Notes: generated by a model from the sequence alone, not told the origin. A DNA stretch of 64,000 nt from Sphingobium fuliginis (GCF_004152845.1 NZ_SEON01000002.1:62001-126000); one strand, 5' to 3'. Shown: positions 10,013 to 22,699, numbered from the stretch's first letter. Numbers and translations: made by a program.

Positions 10013-10182
10013 TGGCCCGAGCACCGATGGAAAGCCCCTGCGTCAACATCTGCAAGCTGGACAAGGACGGGCGCATCTGCACCGGTTGCGGGCGCACGAC
10101 GGACGAAATCCGACGCTGGGCAGGCATGAGCAAGGCCCAGCGCCGCGCGATCATGGAGCGGTTGAAGGGCTTTTCTTCCTAG
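10012..10182 (+). CDS. DUF1289 family small cysteine-motif protein
   Basis: This 56-residue protein carries the DUF1289 pattern SPCVNICKLD followed by RICTGCGRT: Cys10, Cys14, Cys23 and Cys26, probably a metal site. The rest is helical and basic (RRWAGMSKAQRRAIMERL). Two in-frame starts are possible: ATG at 10012, overlapping the priA stop as TGATG, and ATG at 10027 directly before the domain. The overlap favours 10012. Its 3' end overlaps the convergent gene on the other strand by about 32 bases. The family is common in proteobacteria and has no established function. Confidence 0.82.
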   Translation: MARAPMESPCVNICKLDKDGRICTGCGRTTDEIRRWAGMSKAQRRAIMERLKGFSS

Positions 10183-11650
10183 CGGCCTCGGCATCGAAGC
10201 GCTTCTTGAGCGCCAGCGCGGCGTCCCGCGTGCCGGAGGGGTGCGGCGAATAGGCCAGCGGGTCGAGCAGTTGGGATGCCTTGGCATATTCCCCCCGGAA
10301 TGCGAGGGCCTGCACATAGTTCATCCGATATTCCGGGCTTTGCGGCAGCAGCAGAAAGGCCTTGGCCAGGCCGTCATAGCCGATGTCCGGCATCAGCCCG
10401 CCCTTCATCGCATGATAGCGGTAGAACAGCGCCAGCGGCACCGGGTCTTCCGTATCCGCGCGATTCGCCTTGACGATGGCCTTCAGCGCAGCCTTCCAAT
10501 CCTCCTCCTTGTCATCGTCCTGCGCCCGCTCCAGCAATGCCCGCGCCTGCGCGCTATAGGCCCGCGACAGTCCAGGATCGAGCGCGATCGCCCGGTCGGC
10601 GTCGGCCAGCGCCGCCGCCTTCTCCTCCGCCTCCCACTCCGCCTCCGCCAGCAGCGCCAGCGCATAGGCGCTGGACGGGAATTTGGCGGCGGTGGCGCGG
10701 ATCGCACGGACGATGTCGGGCAAATCTTCGGTGCGGGGATGGTTCATCAGCCGCAATTCATCCTCGATCAGCGCGCCCTGCGCCGGATCGACCGGGCCGA
10801 TCGCGATGGCTCCCACCGTCACTGCGCTGGGATCGAGCCGCGATGCCGACAAGGGACGGCGCATATAGGCCTTCAGGTCCTTTTCCAGCCCCTCGACGCC
10901 CCCGGCAAAATAGCCATCCAGCTTCATATCCGGCACGCCGGCCGCCAGATCCTTCAGATAATGGCTGATTTCCGCCCGCCGGTCAGCCTTATACTGGAAA
11001 TAATGGGTGAGCAGCCAGGCCGTGCCATAATAGCGATCCCCGTCCCGCAGCCCCAGCCCGTCCGTATCGCGGGCGAACAGGTCCTTCAGCGGATAGGGCG
11101 AATCCTGCACCAGCGTGGGCGCCCGCGCCATCGGGATGCGGCCGAACTGGATCGACCCGTCCTTGGGGAATTTCACGGCGGAGAAAAATTCCGCGAAGCC
11201 CTCCACATACCAGGCCGGATAAGCCGCCGGGAAATGATGCAGCATGAAATGATGGGTATATTCGTGGAACAATATGTCCTCGGCACCCACATCATAATCG
11301 CTCGTCTTCGCGCCCCGCGCCAGGACGGCATAAGCGAAGCGATCCGACGTCGTGTAGAAACCGCCGATATTGGGATTGCGCGCCAGCGCCTTCACCTTGG
11401 CGTCGTTGGACAGAAGATAGACATGGACCGGGCTACCCGCCTCCGGATCGTCGACGCCGGTCACGCGGCGCAACAGGCCGTCGAATTTTTCCAGCTTCTC
11501 GGCAAATTCATGCAGCCTGGCTTCGCTGCCGTCGCTCATGATGGTGAAATGCCGGCTGTTAGCCTGCAACCACGCCGCCTGCGCCGTACCCGGCATGAGC
11601 GCCAACGCACCCGCCAGGAGCAGCAGCCCCTTCAACACCCGAATCGTCAC
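10151..11650 (-). CDS. Secreted HExxH protein with TPR-like C-terminus (DUF1570 / peptidase MA-like)
   Basis: From the GTG at 11650 the protein has 499 residues. It has a signal peptide (VTIRVLKGLLLLAG to GTAQA-A) and a gluzincin-like region with HEYTHH at 129-134 and a downstream EGFAEFF segment (150-156) that could supply the third ligand. From about residue 330 to the end there are helical repeats resembling TPRs. GTG is preferred over an ATG at 11686 because AGGGGGTG lies directly upstream. The gene probably encodes a periplasmic metallopeptidase, though activity is unproven. It overlaps the 3' end of the DUF1289 gene. Confidence 0.75.
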   Translation of the reverse strand: MTIRVLKGLLLLAGALALMPGTAQAAWLQANSRHFTIMSDGSEARLHEFAEKLEKFDGLLRRVTGVDDPEAGSPVHVYLLSNDAKVKALARNPNIGGFYTTSDRFAYAVLARGAKTSDYDVGAEDILFHEYTHHFMLHHFPAAYPAWYVEGFAEFFSAVKFPKDGSIQFGRIPMARAPTLVQDSPYPLKDLFARDTDGLGLRDGDRYYGTAWLLTHYFQYKADRRAEISHYLKDLAAGVPDMKLDGYFAGGVEGLEKDLKAYMRRPLSASRLDPSAVTVGAIAIGPVDPAQGALIEDELRLMNHPRTEDLPDIVRAIRATAAKFPSSAYALALLAEAEWEAEEKAAALADADRAIALDPGLSRAYSAQARALLERAQDDDKEEDWKAALKAIVKANRADTEDPVPLALFYRYHAMKGGLMPDIGYDGLAKAFLLLPQSPEYRMNYVQALAFRGEYAKASQLLDPLAYSPHPSGTRDAALALKKRFDAEAARKKSPSTAP

Positions 11651-11729
11651 GCCACCCCCTGCAACGGCGTTGAACCCCGGCTGCACTCATGGCCGACAGC
11701 CTGCTGAAAGAAAAGCGAAAAGCGTGGTT

Positions 11730-12791
11730 TCAGCCCCGGCTTTCGCGCTCCAGCAGGGCCTGCTTGCGCCGCGTGCCATAGGCGTATCCGCCCAGGCTCC
11801 CATCGCTCCGCAACACTCGATGGCAAGGGATCAGCACGGCCAGATTGTTGTCGCCGCAAGCCGTCCCGGCGGCCCGCACGGCGCCTGGCCTGCCGATGGC
11901 CGCCGCAATTTCGCCATAGGTGCGCGTCTCACCCGGCGGGATCGCGCACAAGGCCGCCCATATCGCCTGCTGAAACGCCGTCCCGCACACATCCATCGGC
12001 AAATCCGGCGGCGCCGACGGATCGTCGATCAACCGCACGACCTGCGCCGCCAGGGCCGAAAGCCCCTCGTCGGCGGGCAGGATCTCCGCCTTGGGGAAGC
12101 GCCGGCGCAAATCCGCCTCATCCTCGTCGAAGCTGATCCGGCAAAGCCCCCGCTCGGTCCCCGCGACCAGCGCCGGCCCCAGGCCGGTCTGCACCACCGC
12201 ATGGCGAATCGCCACGCCCCGCCCGCCATCCTTCCAGGCGCTGGGCGTCATGCCCAGATGCCGTTCCGCATCGGCATAGGCGCGACTGGGCGCATTATAG
12301 CCCGCCTCATAGATCGCGCCGGTGACGCTGCTCCCCTCCTCCAGCGCGCTTTTCAGCCGTTCGGTGCGCAGCGATCGGGCGTAGGCGGCCGGCGTCATCC
12401 CCGTTTCGCGCTTGAACAGCCGGTGGAAATGATGCGGCGCATAGCCCGCATGCGCCGCCACCTCCTCCAGCGAGGGCGGGGTCTCGGCGGCAGCGATGAA
12501 GGCGATGGCCGCCTCCACCGCCAGCCGGTCGCGCCCGACCTCGTCGGGGCGGCAGCGCAGGCAGGCGCGGAAACCCGCCGCCCGCGCTGCCTCCGGGTCG
12601 GCAAGGAAGATCATATTCTCCCGCCGGGGATGCCGCGCCGCGCAGCTCGGCTTGCAATAGATGCCGGTGGTCAGCACAGCGCCCACGAACCGCCCGTCGA
12701 AGCTCCGGTCGCGCCCCAGAAAGGCGTCCCAGCAGGCATCTGCGTCCGGCATGGCGTGGATCGGGGCTTCGGGCTGTCTCATCTCGGTCAT
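11730..12791 (-). CDS. ada: Bifunctional Ada: regulator and O6-methylguanine-DNA methyltransferase
   Basis: Ada repairs methylphosphotriesters and O6-methylguanine and, once methylated, activates the adaptive response. The 353 residues contain an Ada zinc domain (Cys46, Cys50, Cys77, Cys80; Cys46 is the expected methyl acceptor in TTGIYCKPSC), an AraC-type helix-turn-helix domain (about 105-185) and a C-terminal methyltransferase domain with the active site PCHRV (Cys323). All three domains are complete. The neighbouring protease gene is divergent, so any Ada box should lie in 12792-12909; I did not identify one. Confidence 0.94.
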   Translation of the reverse strand: MTEMRQPEAPIHAMPDADACWDAFLGRDRSFDGRFVGAVLTTGIYCKPSCAARHPRRENMIFLADPEAARAAGFRACLRCRPDEVGRDRLAVEAAIAFIAAAETPPSLEEVAAHAGYAPHHFHRLFKRETGMTPAAYARSLRTERLKSALEEGSSVTGAIYEAGYNAPSRAYADAERHLGMTPSAWKDGGRGVAIRHAVVQTGLGPALVAGTERGLCRISFDEDEADLRRRFPKAEILPADEGLSALAAQVVRLIDDPSAPPDLPMDVCGTAFQQAIWAALCAIPPGETRTYGEIAAAIGRPGAVRAAGTACGDNNLAVLIPCHRVLRSDGSLGGYAYGTRRKQALLERESRG

Positions 12792-12909
12792 GAATAAGGG
12801 ATAGCCGCGCCCGACGCATCAGCCTTCCCGCCGCTTGCGCTCAAAAAGCGGCTCCACGCTTTTTTGCGCATTGCCTCAATCCCACCATCGCATATGAATG
12901 CCGCCAACC

Positions 12910-14460
12910 ATGGTCGCACTATTCCGTCGCCTCGCCCCTGTTCTGGCCGCGCTCCTGGCTCTTGCCGGGCCCTCCGGCGCGCATGCCGAACAGCAGGACA
13001 TCGCAGCCGCCGCCCGCGGCGTTGTCCGCGTCGTGCTGGTCGCGACCAACGGCTCCGACGCCTATTTCGTGGGCCATGGCAGCGGCTTCGCGGTCGCGCC
13101 GGACAAGATCATCACCAACGCCCATGTGGTCGAACTGACGCGGGAGGAGAAGGACCTTGTCATCGGCGTCATCCCTTCGGAGGGGACAAAGACCTATGGC
13201 GGCCGGATCATCGCCTTCTCGCCCGGCAACGACCTGGCGCTGATCCAGTTGGAGGAAGGCAGCCTGCCGGTCAGCACCTTCTACGCCGGCGCGGTGAGCG
13301 ACGGGCAGCATGTCACCGCCATCGGCTATCCCGGCACGGTGGACCGCGCGCAGGGCCTTGGCCTCAAGCAGTTGGTGGAACCGCTCGGCACGGTGAAGAC
13401 CAGCGGCACTGTGTCCTCAGGCAGGGCCAGCCAGAATTTCGATACGGTGCTGCACACCGCGCCGCTGGCCGCAGGCAATAGCGGCGGCCCGCTGGTCGAC
13501 GATTGCGGCCGGGTGCTGGGGGTCAACAGTTTCGGATCGGTCTCCGACGGCAATGATGCGGAGTTCGGCTTCGCCGTGTCCTGGCGGGAAGTCGCCTCCT
13601 TCCTGCGGCAGGCCGGCATATCGTCGCTGCACACCGTCGTTCCCTGCCGCTCGATGGCGGAGGCGGACGCCGCCGAAGCCGCCCTCGCCCAGCGGGAGGA
13701 AGCGCGGAGCGAGCAATCCGAACGCGCCCGCGCGGACGCTCGCGAAGCCGCGCTGGACAAGGCCCGCGACACGGCCGAACGCGACGTCATTTCCGCCCGG
13801 GAAAATGCGATGGCGGGCGCCGCAGTGCTGCTGGCGCTGGCGGTGCTCGGCCTCGGCGCAGGCGGCCTGTTCTACAGCCAGGGCCGGGAACGGCGCGCCA
13901 CCTGGTGGCTGGCGGGCGGCGGCGTCCTGCTGTTCGCGGCGATCGGACTGTTCTTCCTGAAGCCCAGCTTCTCCAGTATCGAAGAACGCATCGAACTGCC
14001 GCAGGACGCGAACGTCATGGGCAACAACGCCTATGCCTGGGCCGGCGACAATGTCTGCCGGGTGGACGTGAATCGCAGCCGGCTCACCATATCCCAACCC
14101 AATGACATCGGATTCCACTGGGCGGAGGGAGGCTGCGTCGACGGCGACACCCAATATGTCTCCTCCGGCACCGGCTGGCAGCGCGCGGCCGTCCCCGACG
14201 ACCATAATTTCGTGACCGTCAGCCGCTTCGATCCGGCAACGGGCACGCTTCGGGTCCAGCGCTGGCTGCCCGACATCGACACCATGGCAAAGGCCCGCGC
14301 CCTTGGCGGCGGCGCGATCAAGGGCTGTGGGAGCGATTCTGCCCTGCTGGGGAAAATCGCCACGCTGCAGAACGATCTCGCCGCCCTGCTTCCGGCCCAA
14401 CCCAATGAACGGATCGTCTACCATTGCCAAAAGGGTCGGCTCACCCCCGAGGGGAAATAA
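12910..14460 (+). CDS. Trypsin-like serine protease with coiled coil and two C-terminal membrane helices
   Basis: This 516-residue protein has a signal peptide (to AHA-EQQ) and a trypsin-like domain with a complete triad: His72 in TNAHVV, Asp108 in NDLALI and Ser191 in GNSGGP. A charged, Ala/Glu/Arg-rich coiled coil (about 235-285) follows, then two hydrophobic helices (about 290-310 and 318-336), and a C-terminal region of about 180 residues I do not recognise. The N-terminal domain resembles DegP-type proteases, but no PDZ domain is visible. ATG at 12898 is an alternative start. The gene lies upstream of the ATP synthase operon but is separated by 215 bases. Confidence 0.82.
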   Translation: MVALFRRLAPVLAALLALAGPSGAHAEQQDIAAAARGVVRVVLVATNGSDAYFVGHGSGFAVAPDKIITNAHVVELTREEKDLVIGVIPSEGTKTYGGRIIAFSPGNDLALIQLEEGSLPVSTFYAGAVSDGQHVTAIGYPGTVDRAQGLGLKQLVEPLGTVKTSGTVSSGRASQNFDTVLHTAPLAAGNSGGPLVDDCGRVLGVNSFGSVSDGNDAEFGFAVSWREVASFLRQAGISSLHTVVPCRSMAEADAAEAALAQREEARSEQSERARADAREAALDKARDTAERDVISARENAMAGAAVLLALAVLGLGAGGLFYSQGRERRATWWLAGGGVLLFAAIGLFFLKPSFSSIEERIELPQDANVMGNNAYAWAGDNVCRVDVNRSRLTISQPNDIGFHWAEGGCVDGDTQYVSSGTGWQRAAVPDDHNFVTVSRFDPATGTLRVQRWLPDIDTMAKARALGGGAIKGCGSDSALLGKIATLQNDLAALLPAQPNERIVYHCQKGRLTPEGK

Positions 14461-14675
14461 AAGCGGGGCGGCGCCCAACGATTCGTCCCATATAAAAACT
14501 CAGTCAAATCGCGATGATTTCATACTGACGGTCGAATCGTGTTCCATGGCTTGCATAGTCACAATCCCACTGCTAACCGGCCCCCCAACAGGGGACCGGG
14601 ACGGACAGAACCGCGCCCCCTTTTTGCATGACCGGCAATTCAAAATGCCAGAATCAAGTGGAGGACGGTAAGCGC

Positions 14676-16770
<2,095 letters not shown>

Positions 16771-16779
16771 CCCACCACC

Positions 16780-16866
16780 CCGTCATTCCCGCGAAAGCGG
16801 GAACCCATCTCCCGACCGAGCGCCCAGACGCAACGCAAGGGAGATGGCCCCCCACGGGGATGACGG
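16780..16866. repeat. Imperfect palindromic repeat between atpA and the LysE-family gene
   Basis: Two imperfectly complementary arms, 16780-16813 and 16839-16866, share the outer CCGTCAT and inner ATCTCCC blocks. A smaller hairpin (TTCCCGCgaaaGCGGGAA) lies inside the left arm. The element looks like the REP/MITE-type intergenic repeats of sphingomonads. Its position directly before the extra gene may mark an old insertion, and in RNA it would form a hairpin within the operon. Confidence 0.75.
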
Positions 16867-16892
16867 AAAAAAGGAAGAACGAAGCTGCGATA

Positions 16893-17519
16893 ATGCTCAC
16901 CGCCCATTCCCTCCTTGCCTGGACCGTGATGTCGATCGGTCTGGTGCTGCTGCCGGGACCGGACACCATGCTGGTGGCTGGTCACGCGGCGCGGCGCGGG
17001 CTGAGGGCGGGAATGGCGGCGATCGGCGGCATCCAGCTTGGCGGGCTGTTCTACATGGCGCTCTGCGGCTTCGGCTTCCTCAGCGTGTTGAACGCCGTGC
17101 CGGGCCTGTTCATGGCGGTGAAGATCGCGGGCGCGATCTATCTCGCATGGCTCGGCCTTTCGATGCTGCGCGGCGCGGTGAAGCCGTCGCCCGCATCGGA
17201 AGCGCCCAGGCTGCGGATCGGCGGATCGCCCTTCGCGCAGGGGTTCATCAGCACCGTGCTGAACCCGAAGGTCGCGATCTTCTTCCTGGCCGCGCTGCCG
17301 CAGTTCGTCGGCACCGGTCCGGACGCACCATGGCAGGGCATGCTGCTGATCGCGATCGTCTATGGACTGGGTTTCTTCTGGTGCGCCCTTCTCGCGATCC
17401 TCGCCACCAAGGCGGGGCGCAAGGTCGGGCAGAGCAGCGCGATGCGCTGGTTCGAAGGCGCCATGGGCGTCGGTTTCTTTGGTCTCGCGGGCCGTCTGGC
17501 CCTTGCTCGGAATGTTTGA
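16893..17519 (+). CDS. LysE/RhtB-family exporter embedded in the ATP synthase operon
   Basis: This 208-residue inner-membrane protein has about six hydrophobic segments. The LysE/RhtB pattern is clear: an N-terminal helix with LLPGPDTMLV, then GLRAGMAAIGGIQLGG, and a middle block QGFISTVLNPKVAIFFLAALPQF. The family exports amino acids or other small metabolites; the substrate cannot be inferred. ATG at 16893 gives the normal N-terminus; ATG at 16860 falls inside the palindromic repeat and is unlikely. The stop codon is only 3 bases before atpG, so the two genes are likely translationally coupled. Finding a permease here is unusual. Confidence 0.88.
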   Translation: MLTAHSLLAWTVMSIGLVLLPGPDTMLVAGHAARRGLRAGMAAIGGIQLGGLFYMALCGFGFLSVLNAVPGLFMAVKIAGAIYLAWLGLSMLRGAVKPSPASEAPRLRIGGSPFAQGFISTVLNPKVAIFFLAALPQFVGTGPDAPWQGMLLIAIVYGLGFFWCALLAILATKAGRKVGQSSAMRWFEGAMGVGFFGLAGRLALARNV

Positions 17520-17522
17520 ACT

Positions 17523-18407
17523 ATGGCTAGCCTCAAGGAACTGAAGCTGCGCATCGGGTCGGTCAAGTCGACCCAGAAGATCACCAAGGCCAAGCAGATG
17601 GTCGCCGCCGCGAAGCTGCGCAAGGCGCAGGCCGCCGCCGAAGCCGCCCGCCCCTATTCCAGCCGCCTGGAAGCGGTCGTCGCCAGCCTCGCCTCGAAGA
17701 TCGCAGGGGGTTCGGGCGAAGGCGCCTCCCCGCTGCTGGCAGGAACCGGCAAGGACGATGTCCATCTGCTGGTCGTCGCCAATTCGGACCGTGGCCTTGC
17801 CGGCGCGTTCAACGCCAACATCGTCAAGGCCGCCCGCGCCAAGGCGGACGAACTGATCCAGCAAGGCAAGACCGTCCGCTTCTACCTGATCGGCCGCAAG
17901 GGCCGTCCGGTCATCAACCGCACCTTCCCCGGCATGATCGTCGCCCAGTTCGACACCACCGGCGTCAAGGAACCGGGCTATGCGCAGGCTGAGGAGATCG
18001 CCCGCGAACTGACCAACATGTATCTGAACGGCAAGTTCGACGTCGCGCATCTTTTTTTCTCGCGCTTCAAGTCGGCGCTCGCCCAGATCCCGACCGAGCA
18101 GCAGATCATTCCGGTGAAGATCCCGGCCGACGCCGACCGCAACGCCATCGGCGCGACGGTGGAATATGAGCCGAGCGAGGAAGCGATCCTCGACGACCTG
18201 CTGCCGCGCAACGTCACGGTGCAGATCTTCAAGGCGCTGCTGGAAAACAACGCGTCCGAACAGGGCGCGTCGATGACCGCCATGGACAATGCGACCCGCA
18301 ACGCCGGCGACCTCATCAACAAGCTGACCATTCAGTATAACCGCAGCCGTCAGGCCGCGATCACCACCGAACTCGTCGAAATCATCTCGGGCGCCGAAGC
18401 CCTTTAA
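17523..18407 (+). CDS. atpG: F1 ATP synthase subunit gamma
   Basis: Subunit gamma is the central rotor shaft of F1. The 294 residues begin [25 protein letters not shown], typical for the family, and end with the C-terminal helix block [22 protein letters not shown]. There is no strong ribosome binding site; the start lies 3 bases after the stop of the LysE-family gene, so translation may depend on re-initiation from that gene. atpD follows 21 bases later. Confidence 0.97.
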   Translation: MASLKELKLRIGSVKSTQKITKAKQMVAAAKLRKAQAAAEAARPYSSRLEAVVASLASKIAGGSGEGASPLLAGTGKDDVHLLVVANSDRGLAGAFNANIVKAARAKADELIQQGKTVRFYLIGRKGRPVINRTFPGMIVAQFDTTGVKEPGYAQAEEIARELTNMYLNGKFDVAHLFFSRFKSALAQIPTEQQIIPVKIPADADRNAIGATVEYEPSEEAILDDLLPRNVTVQIFKALLENNASEQGASMTAMDNATRNAGDLINKLTIQYNRSRQAAITTELVEIISGAEAL

Positions 18408-19874
<1,467 letters not shown>

Positions 19875-19879
19875 GGCAA

Positions 19880-20452
19880 ATGACGGGAGGCGTCGTCCTT
19901 GCACTAGCCTTGCTGCAATCGGCAACACCGGCCAAGACGACGGCCTCCCAGTTGACCAGCGCGCTGGAAACAGCATTTCGAGCCTGCGCGCAACAGCTTA
20001 CCGAGCGGGATCATTTGACCGCGAAGAACGAAAAGCTGTTGAAGAACGTCGGTATCACCTTGGCCATTCCTCCGGCCGATGTGGAGACCATGGCGAGCCG
20101 CTTATTTGGCAAGGAAGGCATCTACGCTTCCGTCGCCGTGCCCGAAGGCAAGATGTGGCTGGCTACTTCCGCTTCGGTGCCGGCTTGTAAGGTGACGCTG
20201 GCCGACACCATGCTCTCGCTGACGGCAAGATATGATTGGACGACCAAATTACGGTCGATCGAAGGCTGGACGATCGACAAAAGCCGATCCGGAATGCAAG
20301 GCAATTTCATGCGGGATCTGCTGGTACTCAATGCGGAACGTCCCGGCGGGCATATGATCGTCATTCTTGACGGTCCCAATATCGTTTACAATGAAGGCAA
20401 GGGCATTCAGATGATCATGACCGTCGCCCTTGATGCAGCAAAGGCTCAGTAA
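19880..20452 (+). CDS. Unrecognised protein encoded between atpD and atpC
   Basis: The 190-residue product has a short hydrophobic N-terminus ([14 protein letters not shown]) that could be a weak signal sequence, although it lacks the usual positive charge. The rest is a mixed alpha/beta domain with two cysteines (in FRACAQQL and VPACKVTL) and no motif I recognise. Spacing is tight: 5 bases from atpD and 4 bases to atpC, so it must be on the ATP synthase transcript. Its codons use A/T at third positions more than atpD does, hinting at later acquisition. No function is proposed. Confidence 0.72.
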   Translation: MTGGVVLALALLQSATPAKTTASQLTSALETAFRACAQQLTERDHLTAKNEKLLKNVGITLAIPPADVETMASRLFGKEGIYASVAVPEGKMWLATSASVPACKVTLADTMLSLTARYDWTTKLRSIEGWTIDKSRSGMQGNFMRDLLVLNAERPGGHMIVILDGPNIVYNEGKGIQMIMTVALDAAKAQ

Positions 20453-20456
20453 GACA

Positions 20457-20711
20457 ATGGCACTGCATTTCGAACTCGTGACCCCGGAAAAGCTCGTCCG
20501 CTCGGAAGAGGTCTATCAGGTGGTCGTCCCCGGCACCGATGGCGACTTCGGCGTGCTGGAGGGCCATGCGCCCTTCATGTCGACCGTCCGTGACGGCACG
20601 ATCCAGATCTTCGCCAACGCCGGCGCCGCCCCGGAAATCATCCCGGTTCGCGGCGGCTTTGCCGAGGTGAACGAAAAGGGCCTCACCGTCCTTGCGGAGC
20701 ATGCCGGCTGA
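20457..20711 (+). CDS. atpC: F1 ATP synthase subunit epsilon
   Basis: Subunit epsilon couples and inhibits F1. The 84-residue product starts [39 protein letters not shown], with the family-typical [11 protein letters not shown] block, and ends at LTVLAEHAG. It is short: only the N-terminal beta-sandwich is present and the C-terminal helical hairpin of longer homologues is missing. Short forms like this are common in alphaproteobacteria. It is the last gene of the operon and is followed by a strong terminator. Confidence 0.93.
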   Translation: MALHFELVTPEKLVRSEEVYQVVVPGTDGDFGVLEGHAPFMSTVRDGTIQIFANAGAAPEIIPVRGGFAEVNEKGLTVLAEHAG

Positions 20712-20733
20712 CAAGCCAAACTGACCGCTGCTA

Positions 20734-20780
20734 AAAGCCAAAGGGCCCCGTTCCAAGTCGGAACGGGGCTCTTTGGCTTT
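20734..20780 (+). terminator. Rho-independent-type hairpin after atpC
   Basis: A long near-perfect hairpin has left arm AAAGCCAAAG then CCCCGTTCC, and right arm GGAACGGGG then CTTTGGCTTT, with a 5-nt loop. It lies 22 bases after atpC and ends the ATP synthase operon. The terminal T run is short. Confidence 0.85.
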
Positions 20781-21050
20781 CCAGACTGGCCGAACATGGC
20801 TCTCATCAGGATCATCAACGACCGAAATGCCCTATCGTTGAAGACTGGATGTCAGCCACCACGCCAACAGTTCGCCTCTTGTGGGCAAGCATCGTCCTCC
20901 CGCCAGCCGAACGCAGACGCCATTCGAATGTCCAAGCAGGCCTCGCCCCGCTGCGGCGCCCGGCCACCGACGCATTAGCCATTTATCAAAGTTTCCACGC
21001 TATTCACCTTTAACAACCATGGCTGATGCACATCATTTCGGCGGAGAATT
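20781..21050. other. Non-coding stretch before the CpaF-like gene
   Basis: With the terminator, the stretch 20712-21050 has no convincing gene. Short open frames here have no ribosome binding site and no recognisable composition. The only clear signal is GGAG just before the ATG at 21051. Confidence 0.5.
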
Positions 21051-22577
21051 ATGAGCGCGTTTGGACGGAAAAATGGACCTGCGGGCATCAAGCCGGGTTT
21101 CGGCCTTGCCCGACCGATGCAGGGAGGCGCGCCCAAGGAAGAGATCAAGGGCGGCGAGCAGTTCCCGCCCCTGGACATGACGGCCCTGCCCCCGGAAGCC
21201 CCGCTCGATCCGCTCTCCGCGCCCACAAGCCAGATGCAGCGCAATGCCGACGCGATGCAGCGCCTGTCGGATCGCGCCAATGCCGAACATGCCGCCGATA
21301 CCGGACCGCAAGGGTTCGAAGCCTCGGTCCACAAGATCAAGGAGCAGGTGCTCCCCCGCCTGCTGGAGCGCGTCGATCCCGAAGCCGCCGCCACGCTGAC
21401 CAAGGATGAGCTGGCCGAGGAATTCCGCCCGATCATCATGGAGGTGCTGGCGGAACTGAAGCTGACCCTCAACCGCCGCGAGCAGTTCGCGCTGGAAAAG
21501 GTGCTGGTGGACGAACTGCTCGGCCTGGGCCCGCTGGAGGAATTGCTGGCCGATCCGGACGTCAGCGACATCATGGTCAACGGCCCGGAGCAGACCTATA
21601 TCGAAAAGAAGGGCAAGCTACAGATCGCGCCCATCAAGTTCCGCGACGAAGAGCATCTGTTCCAGATCGCCCAGCGCATCGTCAACAAAGTCGGCCGCCG
21701 CGTCGACCAGACCACGCCGCTGGCCGACGCCCGCCTGCCCGACGGCAGCCGCGTCAACGTGATCGTGCCGCCGCTATCCCTGCGCGGCACCGCCATCTCC
21801 ATCCGTAAATTCTCCGCCAAGCCGATCACGCTCGACATGCTCGCCCAATGGGGCGCGATGAGCCAGAAGATGTGCACCGCGCTGAAGATCGCGGGCGCCT
21901 GCCGCTTCAACATCGTGATTTCGGGGGGTACGGGTTCGGGCAAGACGACCATGCTCAATGCCCTCTCCAAGATGATCGACCCGGGCGAGCGCGTGCTGAC
22001 CATCGAGGATGCGGCCGAACTTCGCCTGCAACAGCCGCACTGGCTGCCGCTGGAAACCCGCCCGCCGAACCTGGAGGGCCAAGGCGCGATCACCATCGGC
22101 GACCTCGTCAAGAACGCCCTGCGCATGCGCCCCGACCGCATCATCCTGGGCGAAATCCGCGGCGCGGAGTGCTTCGACCTGCTCGCCGCGATGAACACGG
22201 GCCATGACGGGTCCATGTGCACGCTCCACTCCAACTCCCCACGCGAATGCCTCGGCCGTATGGAGAACATGATCCTGATGGGTGACATCAAGATCCCCAA
22301 GGAAGCGATTTCCAAGCAGATTGCCGACTCCGTCGACCTGATCGTGCAGGTGAAGCGACTGCGCGACGGTTCGCGCCGCGTCACCAACGTCACCGAGGTG
22401 ATCGGCATGGAAGGCGACGTCATCGTCACCCAGGAACTGTTCAAGTTCGAATATCATGACGAGGACGACAGCGGGAAGATCATCGGGGAATATCGTTCCA
22501 TGGGCCTGCGTCCCTACACGTTGGACAAGGCGCGGCAGTTCGGCTTCGACCAGCCTTTCCTGGAAGCCTGCCTGTAA
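21051..22577 (+). CDS. cpaF: CpaF/TadA-type secretion ATPase
   Basis: The 508-residue protein belongs to the VirB11/PulE-like ATPases that power Flp/Tad pilus assembly. After a low-complexity N-terminus (about 1-90) come the CpaF N-terminal domain, the SDIMVNGPEQTYIE block, the Walker A GGTGSGKT near residue 292, an Asp box (VLTIEDAAELRLQ), a Walker B-like region RIILGEIRG and the His box (MNTGHDGSMCTLHSNSP). No other tad/cpa genes lie nearby, so the pilus partners must be elsewhere. ATG follows GGAG at a good distance. Confidence 0.92.
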   Translation: MSAFGRKNGPAGIKPGFGLARPMQGGAPKEEIKGGEQFPPLDMTALPPEAPLDPLSAPTSQMQRNADAMQRLSDRANAEHAADTGPQGFEASVHKIKEQVLPRLLERVDPEAAATLTKDELAEEFRPIIMEVLAELKLTLNRREQFALEKVLVDELLGLGPLEELLADPDVSDIMVNGPEQTYIEKKGKLQIAPIKFRDEEHLFQIAQRIVNKVGRRVDQTTPLADARLPDGSRVNVIVPPLSLRGTAISIRKFSAKPITLDMLAQWGAMSQKMCTALKIAGACRFNIVISGGTGSGKTTMLNALSKMIDPGERVLTIEDAAELRLQQPHWLPLETRPPNLEGQGAITIGDLVKNALRMRPDRIILGEIRGAECFDLLAAMNTGHDGSMCTLHSNSPRECLGRMENMILMGDIKIPKEAISKQIADSVDLIVQVKRLRDGSRRVTNVTEVIGMEGDVIVTQELFKFEYHDEDDSGKIIGEYRSMGLRPYTLDKARQFGFDQPFLEACL

Positions 22578-22612
22578 CGACCTGCCCATAAGCGCATATT
22601 GCAACAATTGCT

Positions 22613-22637
22613 GCCGGCGGACATATTTCCCGCCGGC
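22613..22637 (+). terminator. Hairpin downstream of the CpaF-like gene
   Basis: Eight base pairs (GCCGGCGG with CCGCCGGC) enclose a 9-nt AT-rich loop, 36 bases after the stop at 22577. There is no T run, so termination is only possible. Confidence 0.35.
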
Positions 22638-22699
22638 CCGCTTGCGCGGAGCCCGCATCACCGGCACATCGGACATTCCCCAGAAAGAGAGGAATGCCG

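Noticed and set aside
20796..20978. 60-residue frame after the ATP synthase operon
   Set aside because: It has no ribosome binding site and a composition like random translation.
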